Of a stretch of 64,000 nt of DNA, positions 10,885 to 22,979 are shown piece after piece; position 1 is the first letter of the stretch, and the number at the start of each line of letters is the position of its first letter. Made by a program: the position numbers and the translations under genes. A model generated the notes under the pieces. It made no database searches. It was not told the DNA's origin and was given only the letters and a program-made list of their open reading frames with translations. Source of the DNA: Phytophthora colocasiae (Eukaryota > Oomycota > Peronosporomycetes > Peronosporales > Peronosporaceae); the NCBI GenBank assembly GCA_018806915.1, contig JAGKQI010000049.1:1-64000 (forward strand), written 5' to 3'.

Positions 10885-13390
10885 GAAAAAATAAAGCTAA
10901 CGTTTCTTTATAGACGTAAATTCGTTTGCGTTAGCGGAAATTATTATTAAATTTTACCATGGCCTGGGACAGGAGTATTATATTCAAACATAAATAATGC
11001 TTCGGTCTATTGAATTCATTCGCCAATGTCGGATTAATCGATGATGCGCTGTATGGTGCGCATCAGCGGATGATCCCCGTGGACGCACCGCAAGAACAGC
11101 TACAATAACGTGATCCAAGACGGAATTTCTTCAGTGAATGATGCAGTGGATAGTGTAGTGGCAGCTCTTGGCCCATTTGAAGCTGAGGTGCGTGACGGTG
11201 GACAAATTGGGACAGGACAGACCCCAACGGAGACAAGAATCTCCTCAATACAATGAATAGGACGATGGCTCTTTGGGCAATTGGAGCTGGAGTTGGCATT
11301 TTGCAAAAGTTGGATACAAGTGGGAGAATACAGCAATTTGTACTAGGAAACGAAGCTTTTCCACACAGATTCCAGTCGAAGTGGAATTTCTAGAGTGTTA
11401 CTTCCAATATTCGAGCTCAAATGCTGGATCAGAGGACAAAGATATTGTAAATACCGCTCGACTGCACCTTGACGAGATCGAGATGGATGCGATGGGTTGA
11501 GGGAAGAGAAGTGGGGAAGTTGCTGGTTGAGAATCAGAAACGAAATGAAATTCGTCATCAGAAAATGCTACCAGTGTTGGAACTTCACGGATCCTGGAAT
11601 TTGCAGCCACTTGTGGAGGAAAAGAAGACGTCAACGTGTCCGGTGGAAATCGCTGGATTGTGCTAAGAATATTTCAGTGAAAACGAGCCAGCAGTATCTG
11701 GAAATGATGAAAAAGATAGTCGAAATGTCGGCAATCGAAAGATTTCACGTCCGAGAGATATTGCTGAAGGTTGCGGATGTGGCGGATAAAAAAGGGGAGA
11801 ATCGAGCCTTCCAAAAGGACATGCTGTTATATTCGTGAAAACTGTGAGTAAGTGGCCTTTGAGGGATAAAACCGATCAAAGGAAAAGCTTGGTGGATAAG
11901 TTTACCGAAGATTCCTTAAGTCTAGATGGAATCATATGAAGGACAAAATGGTGAGCACAAAGATAAGCGCTGAACTGAAATCGTACGTGCTCAAACATAT
12001 TTATTGCTTTGTACGTATGATTGACTACGGTTACATTATTTTACTAACTACCTGTATTGTGTTTCAGGTTATTGACTACCTTTGCTTGGGCCGTGAAAGT
12101 ATTAGAGTCCCGGTTGAGCAAGAACGAACAGCCCAAAGGATCTGCTGTTATCACTCAGAGCCAGTCACCTGCTGTTGCTAGAGCTACTAAACCACAGTCA
12201 AGTTTTTGCTGGAGCTTTACTGAAAGCCAACTGCTTGAAAAGTCTCCGGATGATGACGCAGTCATCTGTAGATGCAAACGAAACAAATACTTGTCTGATG
12301 TATTGGCAAGAAATTGCCGGACATGATTACAGGGAGTGAAAACAGGGGAGCAAGTGGTCCATTTTGAAGTATAAAGCACTACTTTTGGGCCACATTGAGT
12401 GCTGGAAGTGGTGATGGTATGGCAGCGTACATGACCAGTTCTGTAAGCGCATGACGACAATACCTCAACAAGATCCCGAACCAGATAGGAAGAGCTGCAC
12501 TTGCGAGGTTCGTGACATTTCAAACTGTGAATTAGTATGAGCCGATAACCAATTTTTTTTGCTATGCTTTTAGGCAGGGTAACAGCTTGATATTAGCCTT
12601 TGTTAAAAGATCACGCGACGAAAAGCAGGAAGCACCTACGGAAACGAGTCTTAACTACGATTCCCTCATGGTTTTCTCACGCAAACGGCAATGGCTCCGA
12701 AATGAAAAAGGCAAGTGTATTTTAGCAAATTCAACTCATTAAAGAAAGATATGGCGCGAGATACTGGAGCAAACGCGTTTGAGATCTTTAACAGGGCTGC
12801 GTCACAAAACAGTGGGTTCACTATGCGATTCAAGCATCCAAGAGCTGTGCAAAGAGATTTGGTGCAGCATATTGAGCTTTACAGGGGCGTCGTACCTGCA
12901 TCAATGTTCAAAGCGAGGGTTTTTCTTACCAGGTATGTGGAAGCTCGTGCAAAGCCTTCTCATCCTTTTCAAACCGACGTAATCCCTTGTACGTAGTGAA
13001 ATCCAAACACTACAAGGCAATCGCTGGCATGAAGCAGCCATCGATGATGCCAGTGACACTGTACTCAAGGGGATCTTGGTACAAGTGAAGCAACTGGTGA
13101 AGCTTCCGAGGAACAAAGATTACTTCAACTGGACGAGTGCATTTTGATGCTAAGGTGCAATTGTACTACGCGCAAAAGAAGCCAACGCAAACAGACAGTT
13201 GCTGTGGTTGAGTGCTACTGAATTATTGTTTTCAAGTGTGGAAAGACTTCCCACCGTTGTCCCAGAACCAGCGCAGACACATGCTTTGCAAAAATGGATG
13301 GGTCTGAAAAGCGAAGGGGGTATCGTAAGAAAAAATCTTCAAGTGCATCGTGAAGTCAGGGACCAGGCAAGACTGAAACTCTAGATTATA
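10885..13390 (+). pseudogene. ERIL-family pseudogene, tandem copy A
   Basis: Near 11035-11105 the plus strand encodes DDALYGAHQRMIPVDAPQEQL. It continues as NVIQDGISSVNDAVDSVV and then EVRDGGQIGTGQ, which follows the family pattern of LALYERI, then VVDDAVATFAKVEEVRDAV. Downstream open pieces lie at 11497-11838, 12057-12326 and 12715-12996. Each has a counterpart in copy B about 2.6-3.1 kb to the right, including the 'gtccattttgaagtat' stretch at 12357 and 15471. Upstream DNA, with TATTCAAACATAA near 10980, is duplicated too. Many stops and frame changes make it non-functional. No function is known. Confidence 0.6.
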
Positions 13391-13504
13391 CTTCGATCTC
13401 CCTTCAAAAGCACGTACCCAGGCTGCTCTTTTCTCTAGACGTATCGACTATTTACCAAATTCCTTCCAGAAGGCAAATACATGGTCAAACCAAAATTCAG
13501 GTAC

Positions 13505-16480
13505 TGTTACACTAGCACTAAGACATTACATTGAAGCAATTTTACCTGGCTCTGGGACAGAGTAATATATTCAAACATAACACGTAATGCAATCTTTTGA
13601 CTCAATGGTCAATAGATCGCATTATTTATCATGATAGTCCGACAAATGTCGATTACACGATGATGCGCTGTATGCAGCGCCATCGTGCGGATGATCCCCG
13701 TGCACGCGCTCCAGAACAGCTACGTAATAACGTGATACAGGACGGTATTTCTTCAGTGAACGATGCAGTTGATGGTGTAGTGGGCGCCTTCTGGCCCATT
13801 TGAAGGAGGTGCGTGACGCAGCAGGACAAATTGGGACAGGACAGACCCCAACGGGACAGGAATCTCCTCAATACAATGAACAGGACGATGGCCTTGCAAT
13901 TGGAGCTGGAGTTGGCATTGCAAAAGTTGATACAAGTGGAGAATACAGCAATTTGTACTAGGAAACGAAGCTTTTCCACAGATTCCAGTCGAAGTGGAAT
14001 TTCTAGAGGTTACTCCAATATCGAGTCAAATGCTGGATCAGAGGACAAAGACATTGTAAATAACCGCCCGACTGCACCTTGGACGAGATCGAGATGGATG
14101 CGATGGGCTGAGGAAGAGAAGTGGGAAGTTAAAGGAGAATCAGAAACGAATGAAATTGTCATCAGAAAATGCTACCAGTGTGTTGGAACTTCGACGGATC
14201 CTGAATTTGCAGCCACCTGTGGATGAAAATAAGACACTCACTCCGTGCGGCTAAGAGTCGTTTGGTTGTTTCTGAGCAAACTACAGCAGGGCACGAAAAC
14301 GAGTGGGAGAATACGTGCGGCTTGATTTTGAAGATTTAGTCAAAAATGTCGGCGTTTGAAAGATTTGGTTACATCCTGAGTTAGTTCTACTTGGAGATTG
14401 TGGCCTTGGTAGAGAAATACGGGAAAGCGAGTTTGCAGGAGGGCATGCTGTCATTTTCGTGAGAAATGTGGTGTTGTGGCCTTCATGAGGGATAATACTG
14501 ATCAGAAAAGCCTTGATGGATGGCTACCACTAGATTTTTAAAGTCAACATGGTAGCGTACGAAGTCCAAATGGTGAGTACAAAGGAAAAGACTCAATTGA
14601 AAGGGTACGTGCTCAATACGTTTATTTCAATGGACACTTGCATGAGATAGATGTGCTACATTACTAACAACGTGTATTGTGCTCCTGTAGGTTAATTGGT
14701 AACTTTTCTTGGGTACCTGAAGCAGCAGAGTCCCGTGCAAGCAATAAATACCGAACAATATGCGTAGAGGACCTGTTGGTAGTACCCAGAGTCATCCACC
14801 TGTTGTACGAGCCATGGCTTAAGCCACTACTCAAGCAAAGAACAACAGCATGCAGCGATCTACAATCACCTTGATCAAGGATGGAAAGCAGATGCCAATA
14901 CGATCAAGATTGAAAATCATTCCTCGCATTCTCCTCCTCCTTAAAGACGCGATGGTGACAGATGAAGCTGGCGCACTGAAGAGACTGCAATTTCTGACTC
15001 CATTGACGAATTACTCAAGTGGGATGGGTGGAGGGATGTAAAATGTGGCAGGATCTTTATTCGTACCAATTTCGTGTTTGCTGTCATTTTATCCTCGTAC
15101 GCGGCACAACACCCAGAAATGGGCAAGTTGAAAAGTATTGACAGAGCCAATTCTTGGACACAATTACTAAAATTAACGATCGGAATCGACTGACAGTCTG
15201 AAAGTCGTCAGAACAAGCGATGTTGGTTCCACAACGAAAAACTCCTTACTAAGGAAGTGGAGTCGAACGAGAACAACAAGCAGCGAGCGAGCGTGTCCGA
15301 GCCATCTTCCTCGCTGGAACTGACAAAAGGCAATTAAGCTTGAAAAAGCTGCGTGATGCTGGACGCAGTCGTCTGTAGGCGCGAGAAGGCCGCAGTTTGC
15401 CTGCTGTCACGTTAAGGTTACAATCTGACGGATGACATTGCACTAATGGGAGTGGGTCGCACGAGCAATTGTCCATTTTGAAGTATGTGTTGCTTTTAAT
15501 GGGCCAAATTGAGTGCCTGGAAGCGGGGACGACTTATTCTGCATACGATGAGTTTTGCAAGGACATGGCGGGTATAATTATCAGCAAGAGCCCGGGTGAT
15601 GGAAGAAAAGCTGGGCTTGAGAGGTCAGTCGGCATACAAGCAGTCTGTTTGCAAACCGAGGTAACGCTAATTAGTTGGTGTGTTTTTTAGGCTGAATACT
15701 TCTTTACTGGCTTTATGCTAAGGGAAACAGAAGACTGGGATGAACAGCAGGGAATCGTTTCACAACAACCAATGAGTCTTAGCTTATGAGCTTAATGGTG
15801 TTTCTGCACCAATGCGATGGCAGACCGAGTGATAGGGGGCAGCACAAATTCCTCAAGCTCTTCAGTTCATTGAAGAAAGAGCTGTCCGGTGATGGTGCTG
15901 CTGCGACAAATGTGCAAGAGATACTTCTAAAAGTGTTGAGAAACAGTGGTGGGAAGCAATGGGCGAACTATTTACGCACAGAAGAATCAAATTTCTCCGT
16001 CAACTGTACGGGAGATTTAACTGAGCAGATTTGAGCTTTACAGGCAAGGTGTGTTCGGTATTTCACGCGAAAGTTTCTGGCTTACTTCAGGTATGCTGTT
16101 ATATTTCTTGACGTAATCTAACGTCTCATCTTTTAACTTGTCTGGCTGTTTTTTTCGGCAGTGAAAGCCAAAACTTTAGGACAATTGCTGGCATAGTAAG
16201 CCCCGGAAAACAATCAGATGGAGTTTTAGCGAAGGTGAAGCAGCTTGAGCGAAGCATCAGGTGGATCAAATGATTACTGAACAACTCGACGAATGTATTT
16301 ATGATGTTTGGTGAAGTTCTACTACGAACAGGAGAACGTCGGTGGCCAGCCGCCGTAGTTAAGTGCTACGGAACTGTTAAGCTGAAGCACTTAGAGCCTT
16401 GCCCACCAGGGGTTCCGCAACCAGCGTATCACTGCTTTGAATAAATGGATGCACCCGAGGCGACGCAGATAATCTACCGT
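13505..16480 (+). pseudogene. ERIL-family pseudogene, tandem copy B
   Basis: This is a diverged tandem duplicate of copy A. Near 13660-13800 it encodes DALYAAPSCG-like sequence, then EQLRNNVIQDGISSVNDAVDG and VVGAFWP, again the family N-terminus. Another frame continues with EVRDAAGQIGTGQ. Later pieces at 14677-14874 and 15786-16034 parallel those of copy A. The 15840-15900 stretch, with FLKLFSSLKKELSGDGA, parallels FSKFNSLKKDMARDTGA of copy A. Frame breaks are frequent. The two copies have drifted far enough that the duplication is clearly older than the LTR insertions elsewhere in the window. Confidence 0.6.
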
Positions 16481-16559
16481 GCTCAGGGTTAACGAAATAA
16501 TACACCACCATTTTGTGCCGAAATAGGGATGCAAGATGCCAGCGGATGACTGATCAAGC

Positions 16560-18950
16560 TAAAAGCGTGACAATAATAGTTGCTGAGCATGAGAATCAAG
16601 CAACCAACTTTAGACGAGATCTTTTGTAGGGCAGTAGCAGTTCGGCTAGCACAACGACTTGAACAGGGAATCGAGCGGGCTAGGCCAATGGCGGTGGGCT
16701 ACAAAATCCCTCCACAGAAACGCATGGGAGAGCAGAGAATTCGCCTGGGACTTCTTAGCTGATGCCCTCCACACCAAATTATACAGGCAAAAAGGGTGTC
16801 CCACCTGAACTCTTAGCTCAACAGGGAAGGCATGGCAGCAAACCCCAAAGTTCTCTGTCTCGCTCGGCAGCTTTTCGATTGATACACCGGTTGATCGTTC
16901 TTCGCTCTTAAAGCTATTTATTATGTGGAGATCTCGCTGCATTCGTTTTCCACGGCAATGATCATTCTCCAGCGGCTCTGTATCGCACGATCTCCCCATC
17001 CAGATACACACAGCGGATTTGAATCTACTGGTTACACTGGCAGTGCAACCATCCAGGCCAGTCTCTTTGGTTCTAAGCAAGTGCTTACAAGGATCCACAA
17101 ACCCACGTAATACGTCTCTTTACCTTGAAACGCCCACAACGCAGTCTTCCCTCGGGTTGCTCAAAAGTACCAGAGTTCAACAGCACAACGAAATCTACGG
17201 CAACAACTTCCTTCGCTTCATCTTTTTCCAGATCATTGCAAATGCACGCATCACATAATTTATCGTACGTGACGGAGTTGGAGCTGGTTGTTCCCAGTGG
17301 GTTGACTGCAGCCGTTTCTCACTCAAGCTAACGTGGGGAGACCGGACCTCAGCACGTGTGTACTACCTGGTACGAAGCAAGAGCAACATTAGCGATGTGA
17401 TGCTGCTGGTCAACATCCTTTGTCCGTTCAGGGACTACGGACGTGAGCAAACAGTTCCAGAAGGGGCCTGCCACTTTACTCTCGTTTCGGCTGATAAATG
17501 ACGTCCGAGCCCCTCAACCGTTGACCACCACATAGCAACTCGCCTTCAATTACTCCGTACGTTGCAGAGCTCAAAGTTCGCCCATGTATTCGGAGCCGTT
17601 GTTAGGCGTCGACGAGGATAACTCTCTGGCAGCTGCAAACCTTAGCAAACCCTAGGAACCAAAGAGATCCCGGCGAAATTCGTGCGTATGGGAAGGCGTC
17701 GATTTGGACGATATCTCAGTGATCCTGGTAACCGCACAGTCCATATTGAGATCGCACACGGATCTATCCAGTACTCGCACTGGACGAATCAGTGAATCGG
17801 AACGTGGATGTGGCATAGCTCGAGCTTTGTTCTCCACGATTCGTGGGCTTTGACACATACTTCAATCCACGTGAATCTTTTTCTCTCAGCGTGTCATCTT
17901 TCTAACCTCTGCGTGCTTTCAGATGATGTACCGACGTATGCGCATGTGGTAATTTCTGGTCGGGGACGCGTTCTCCACCATTTCCAGCATGCTTCTGTAT
18001 CGAGGACTGATCGTGATAGTCTGTAAACCACTGATGGCTGAATGGGCACTGACGGTCGGTTCCAAAGATGTGTATCTCCATCGGAGACTCCATCACCGGG
18101 TCGAATGCCATCTACTACTCGTCCGGAGCGTTTCTTTTGCCCACGCCGACCTCATGGCTATTTTCTTGAACGTGACCAGCATTTTGTTTATCTTGCTCGT
18201 GAACGAGTGGATCCAATACTTGTGTTCTATGAGCATTTGAGGTTGGGTGGGGATACCGCATGTAGAACTGGCAGAAGCGTCGCAGGTCTCAAGAAGAAGA
18301 CATTGTGGCCTTCTGCCGTGTCCGAATGCCATACCAACGGTCTGTTACGCGAGTCCTGGACCGCTGGCCAGATTATTCGCCCATGGAATCCCATGACAGC
18401 GTACGCCTTAGCGAGAGCCGACGCCCCGTTGTCTCGTCGGTTGTGATTGCCATTTGCAGCCCAATTTATTCATTGCAGCGTAACGTGGTACTTCGGAAAG
18501 CAGTCCGCTATATCCGTGCACTCCAGCAATTATCGAAAAGAAAATGTCTAAACGCTCCAACGCGTAACACAGAAGAATAATCGCAGCAGATGGACCTCAC
18601 ACCTTCGAGATCATGACAGGAGCAGCAACTTAGCAAAAGCGCTTTGGGGTCATTCTTCAGGGTACGACAACTATATTCGTGAGAGAAAACTGACTGACGG
18701 CGACCATCGACGCGGTGTATGGCAAATGGCTTTTTGGTTGTGGGGAAGCGGGGAAATTTTAATCGGTGCTTCTGTGTGATTTGCTGCCCATTATCCTGAT
18801 GAAGATCGCACGGGTTCGATTCCACAATATCTTTGTCTATGAGCTGCTGGAGAAGAGCTCTGTGCAGGAGACAGCAAAGCAACTGGTATATCCATCGACG
18901 ATTTCTTTGGAGTGACTTAGGGAATCTTGATGTCAACCACCCTTACTTAG
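16560..18950 (-). other. Poorly readable stretch, possible Copia remnants
   Basis: No intact gene can be supported. A minus-strand open stretch at 16646-17098 (150 codons) lacks a motif I recognise. At 17900-18110 the minus strand gives ESPMEIHIFGTDR followed by FTDYHD, faintly like the Copia integrase SDVxGPM...FxDDxSR region. Both readings are weak. I see nothing else in this interval. Confidence 0.25.
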
Positions 18951-19069
18951 ATACAGGCTTAGAAACTTCGAATAAGTAAAGATTTTGGCATGGTCTCTAC
19001 ATCATCCGAAGGACTCCATAAGCAAATTAAGCCGCGTGATCAAAATGTTTATGGTCGTCAAACCCAGTG

Positions 19070-20234
19070 ATGCTCCCAACCAAAGCCCCTAGCACCCACT
19101 TCACTCTCGCGAATTCTCCCAGCTTTCAGTTCAAGTTAAATCCCAGTCTTCGTCAGATGGAACTTCTTACGGTTCGACTGTCATCCCTTCTCCCTCGTAG
19201 CTTTCTTCATCGAGAACGCAGTGGCGATGGATGTCTCCTGAATCCTACCTATCAGTATTCTCTTCACGGTTTGGTCAGAGAACGCGGCAAACGTCGAATA
19301 ACCCTTCAGCTGCCAATCTCACAGCTGGAAGGCCGCACGATCGCCCCTCTCATACCTTCCGCGCGTGAATCGTCCTGCTCGTTCGGAGTCTGTCGCAATG
19401 CAAGTCCAGCAATTACCGCAGTACGACAAGTACGTTGAGCCACACAGCTCGGCGTTCAGTGAGAAATGGCTACATCTTCCTAGCTCATTCACAAGCGTGG
19501 GGCCATTCTCCTCGTGCCGTGATTGAGTGGTGAAATGGACGACCACCAGGTAAAGAGATACATCAGCTTGGCTGGAGTGCAAAACGGCATCTTCCTGGCC
19601 CCAACGACGCAGATCTCATCGTCTCCTGAGGAACAGAATCTCTCCAATTCTTCCTGCCACGCCCTGATATCTTCAACTTCAGTACGTACGCGCCTGAGCA
19701 AGCGTACGGAAAGCTGCAGCGTGATGTGGTTCAGTTCGGTCTTGAGAACAATGAATTACAGTACCAGCACTCGTACTTTAACCTCCAGCGCTCTCCGCAA
19801 TTTGGCAGCTGGGCTTCGTCCAACACATTCTTCTCTGTGGTAAACAACGTGAACCCGTGTCTCCCCGGCAACGACCAGTGCGTCTTCGACCAGCGCCGTC
19901 GCAAGGCGAATTTCTCAAACTCGAGTCGGCGTGCTTTATCACGTCGCCCCAAGATGGCGCCGTCTATCCGTGGGAATCTTCGCACTTCGGACGCTATTCG
20001 GAGGTGGCGTCAGTCGATGAGATCGAGACGAAGTTCAGTAACTTGACTATCGTCGACATGAAGAACACGATTGAGTACACAGCGGACACGTTCGGCTTAC
20101 AGACACTGGACAAACGTGGCGGTCTCTATCTGCCCACTGTTGTCAACATCACGCACATCTGCTGGATCCGTAATGATGGCAACGACTGCGCCTGGCAGGA
20201 CGCCTTCGAGTACATTTCCCCCATGCTGCACTAG
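19070..20234 (+). pseudogene. Palmitoyl-protein thioesterase (PPT1-like), broken
   Basis: PPT enzymes are alpha/beta hydrolases that remove thioester-linked fatty acids from proteins in lysosomes or outside the cell. Near 19465-19485 is AHSQ, corresponding to the catalytic-serine box, although the glycines after it are altered. Then come DDHQVKRYISLAG (19535-19575) and QFGSWASSNTFF (about 19800). The segment 19895-20230 has KLESACFITSPQDGAVYPW and SSHFGRY, a DTFGLQTLDKRGGLYL stretch, and VVNITHICWIRN with the catalytic His. These are the family's C-terminal landmarks in order, followed by a normal stop. At least three frame changes, near 19510, 19720 and 19880, break it. I see no clear start codon; the earliest related sequence is near 19070. 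Confidence 0.75.
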
Positions 20235-20329
20235 ACTTGAGAAAGGTCCGGAAACATGAATTTCGGTCGTTTATTCTCTGGAAACAAGCCGATGAGCGAC
20301 TCCACCGCCCTAAAGACACCATGAAGTCA

Positions 20330-22242
20330 CTATACTGTTGTCCAATTCTCCGTTTTGAACACAATTACGTACCGTTTTGATATGCTTGCGTAGTCTTTCC
20401 GAATGTAAATCACTTGGCGCAGAACGATTAACAGTTTCTCCAAGTGAAGGCACTGTTCTAAGTTTAGGGTATTACCGTAATCACAGAGGCGGATTAAGGT
20501 CCCGAAGCATTCATTCACGCGCTTGAGGCGATTGAGAGGCACTAAGTTCTGCTTCCTTGTCATCGCCACTGCATTAAAAATCCATCGTAACCGATCAATG
20601 AGTTCGTCAAAAGCTTCTTTCTTGGCACTGAGTCACTTGCGTACTGCACCTCCACATCGTAACCGGTAACATGCTTGAAATCTTTTTCCACACGGTCGTT
20701 ATCTTCGAACCCATGCTCCAAACTCGTGCGAACTAAGCAATTAGTTAGTTTGATGGTAAAATTATTCTGGAAAGAGAACGCCAATCGAGACATCTTGCTG
20801 CACGTGAGGCAAATGGCAGAATAGCGGTCATTCCACTTCTCGCTTAGCCCAAAAGTGCATATCCTCTCCAATTTGCTGACAATTTTCCCAAGAATGGGCT
20901 CAATACGCGGATTCCACCTCTCGAAGCGACCATCAACCAGTTCGTTGACCAGAGTCAGTTGGTTGTCGAACCAGCGAGTTTCGGGATCATCTAGCGGATA
21001 CTCGTCAACTTCCATGAACAGTTTCGCCAGTGTTGACTTAAAACTTTTTACCTCATCAGCCGGTACTTCATACTCTTTCACCAGAGTGTTGTAAAACTGC
21101 TGGCAGTTTCTACCACGAAATAAAACAATCAGTTGTAAGCTCTCAACAACAGATCCATTTCCGCCAAGCACGTACCGATGGAGACCTTTAGTCTTCACTG
21201 GATACAGTTTATGGAGTTTCTGTAGTGTCTTGAGCATCACCCACGCCTTCTTAACTACATCAGCAGTCATTCCATTCTCCAAATTCACAATAGCCACTGA
21301 CATAAGCAGTCTCATGTCTTCCAGGTGTCGTTCACATTGTACAGGATGTTGCTTGTGCACTCCCACCAGCATCTTCGCAGCCTCAACCGTGGCTGATACA
21401 AAATCCCCAAGACGCTGATTAACTCCGGTCGTTTCTGAGTTTTCCACAGCGACTGCTGCCTCCAAAGCCGAACACACTGCCACTCCAACTGCTCCACTAG
21501 GAGCCATCTCTGCTCGTTTCTGCAATCGAATCACCACGTCTTTCACTGGACGCTTGGAAACTGAAGGAACGATCCGACTTGGCGCCTTCCTCTTCCTTGA
21601 TCTCTTCCTCTCAGGAACCCCCTGCTCACGTAAATTGTCCTCTTGAACTTCTGGAGCTCCAAACTCGAATGGCTCTGCTGTTTCTCTTGGGTTATGATCA
21701 ACTGGAACGGTAGCAACTGCAGGAGGATCTGGTACAACCTCTTTCCTCTCTTCTTTCACTGGAGGTTCCTTCTCTTCATCAGAAAGAGATAAATCAATAA
21801 TTGCAACGAGATTCTTGTTCTTCTTAGAGTCAGGAGCCTTGTTTGGTTCAAGTTTTGGGCTGATAATGGTCTCCTTGGCCGCTTTCTTCTTTTCCACTGG
21901 CATCGCTTCCTGTTTAGGCTCCGCTTGATTGTCTGTATCCCTGTGACGCATCACTAGCTCCTGAACTATTAATTCTCATGGTTTAACTCGTAAATGAACG
22001 TTCCAATCCCGTCATAAGCAGTCACAAGCTGCGTCAAAAGCTTTGTGAAACATCAGGAGACGCGTCTGAGACCACTAATGGACCTTTGTACATCTCCTGG
22101 ATGCACGAACAACGCGCAACGCACGCTTCAAAGCCTCCAGCGCAGGAAGGAGCTTATTCTCTGCCTGTTGCAGCTCATTGTGCACTGCAGTGAGGCATTT
22201 TACACGCAGCTCCGCGGTGCTAAAGTGTGCGAGGATCACGTC
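20330..22242 (-). CDS. ERIL-family protein, probably nearly intact
   Basis: The main open frame, 21954-20560 on the minus strand, encodes 464 residues. It has a Lys/Glu-rich N-terminal 140 residues with basic clusters (RKRSRKRKAPSR), then a helical region. An upstream exon starting at 22242 encodes MDVILAHFSTAELRVKC and continues to about 22090. It matches the ILAHVRPQELH start of the 45114 gene. An acceptor (ttaatagttcag) just before ELVMRHRD at 21960 would join the two in phase with a GTTCGT or GTCCAT donor. The last 80 codons (20569-20330) continue in another frame and look like the family's C-terminus, so one frame break near 20560 is likely. Function unknown. A nuclear role would fit the basic and acidic tracts, but this is inference. 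Confidence 0.65.
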
Positions 22243-22254
22243 CATTTTACCAGC

Positions 22255-22350
22255 AAATGAGAGTTACTACTGTAGTAGTACTACTGTACCGGAAGTACTA
22301 ATGTACTGGTAGTAATACTGTACTACTAGTACTACTGTACTACTTTATAT
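22255..22350. repeat. Imperfect TAC/GTA palindromic repeat
   Basis: About 95 bp of interleaved TACTAC and GTAGTA triplets, with several short self-complementary stretches such as GTAGTACTAC and AGTACT. It lies just upstream of the ERIL gene start at 22242 and could form hairpins. I see no coding content from here to 22850. Confidence 0.7.
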
Positions 22351-22635
22351 CAATTTGTTAAAACCGATCTAGTATACTTAATGTATACTTACTATCGACC
22401 ACGTGAATTACGATCGCATGATTTTCGAACGCATTGCTGGAGCGTTTTGCCAAGTATGAGACCTCTCAAAACCATTCGGAATTGTGAATCCGGGCTTGAG
22501 GGGCATCCGAGCTCCTTCAGAAGGTGAGGGTTCACCGACGTAGTACATGTAGAGTATTAATAGAGCACGTCGAACGTATCGTCACATTGACAGTGCAGTA
22601 ACAAGTGCCTTCTTTGGAACTGCCATTCAGTCTGA

Positions 22636-22726
22636 ATGCACCTACAGGTATTAATAGTAAGGTGAGTAGTGCTTTACCTTATGCACCTACAGGTATTAAT
22701 AGTAAGGTGTGAGTAGTGCTTACCTT
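22636..22726 (+). repeat. Two-copy tandem repeat, 45 bp
   Basis: A 45-bp unit beginning ATGCACCTACAGG at 22636 is repeated at 22681 with only small indels (GGTGAGTAG versus GGTGTGAGTAG; GCTTTACC versus GCTTACC). Near-identity suggests a recent slippage duplication. Confidence 0.85.
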
Positions 22727-22851
22727 ATGTTACTTCAACTAGTGTCCAGGTTTTGTCGACATACACCTGTACGTAAAGTAATCAATTGAGTTGTTTATTC
22801 GTTGCTGGAAATGGCAGCCGTCATGAAGATCGCGCTGAAATTCAGCAGTGA

Positions 22852-22945
22852 CGCACATGAACGAACATGGCGATACAATTCATGTATGCATGCGGCTGAA
22901 GTGGTTATACATTACTCGACAATGTGTTCTCTTCTCTGATGTGGC
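22852..22945. repeat. Displaced outer flank of the left duplication arm
   Basis: This about 95-bp stretch, from GTGACGCACATGAACGA to GTGTTCTCTTCTC, matches the reverse complement of about 56965-57060. On the right arm that sequence sits directly next to the start of the S33 upstream region. On the left arm it is separated from that region (starting about 27778) by the element at 22976-27772. Confidence 0.65.
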
Positions 22946-22979
22946 GATACCAATCTGTTGAGTTTGATTCATGTACCGC

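Noticed and set aside
16646..17098. 150-codon minus-strand frame as a gene
   Set aside because: No recognisable motif, poor start context, and surrounded by decayed sequence.
22255..22350. TAC/GTA palindrome as a MITE
   Set aside because: No defined termini or target-site duplication; it looks like a simple-sequence expansion.
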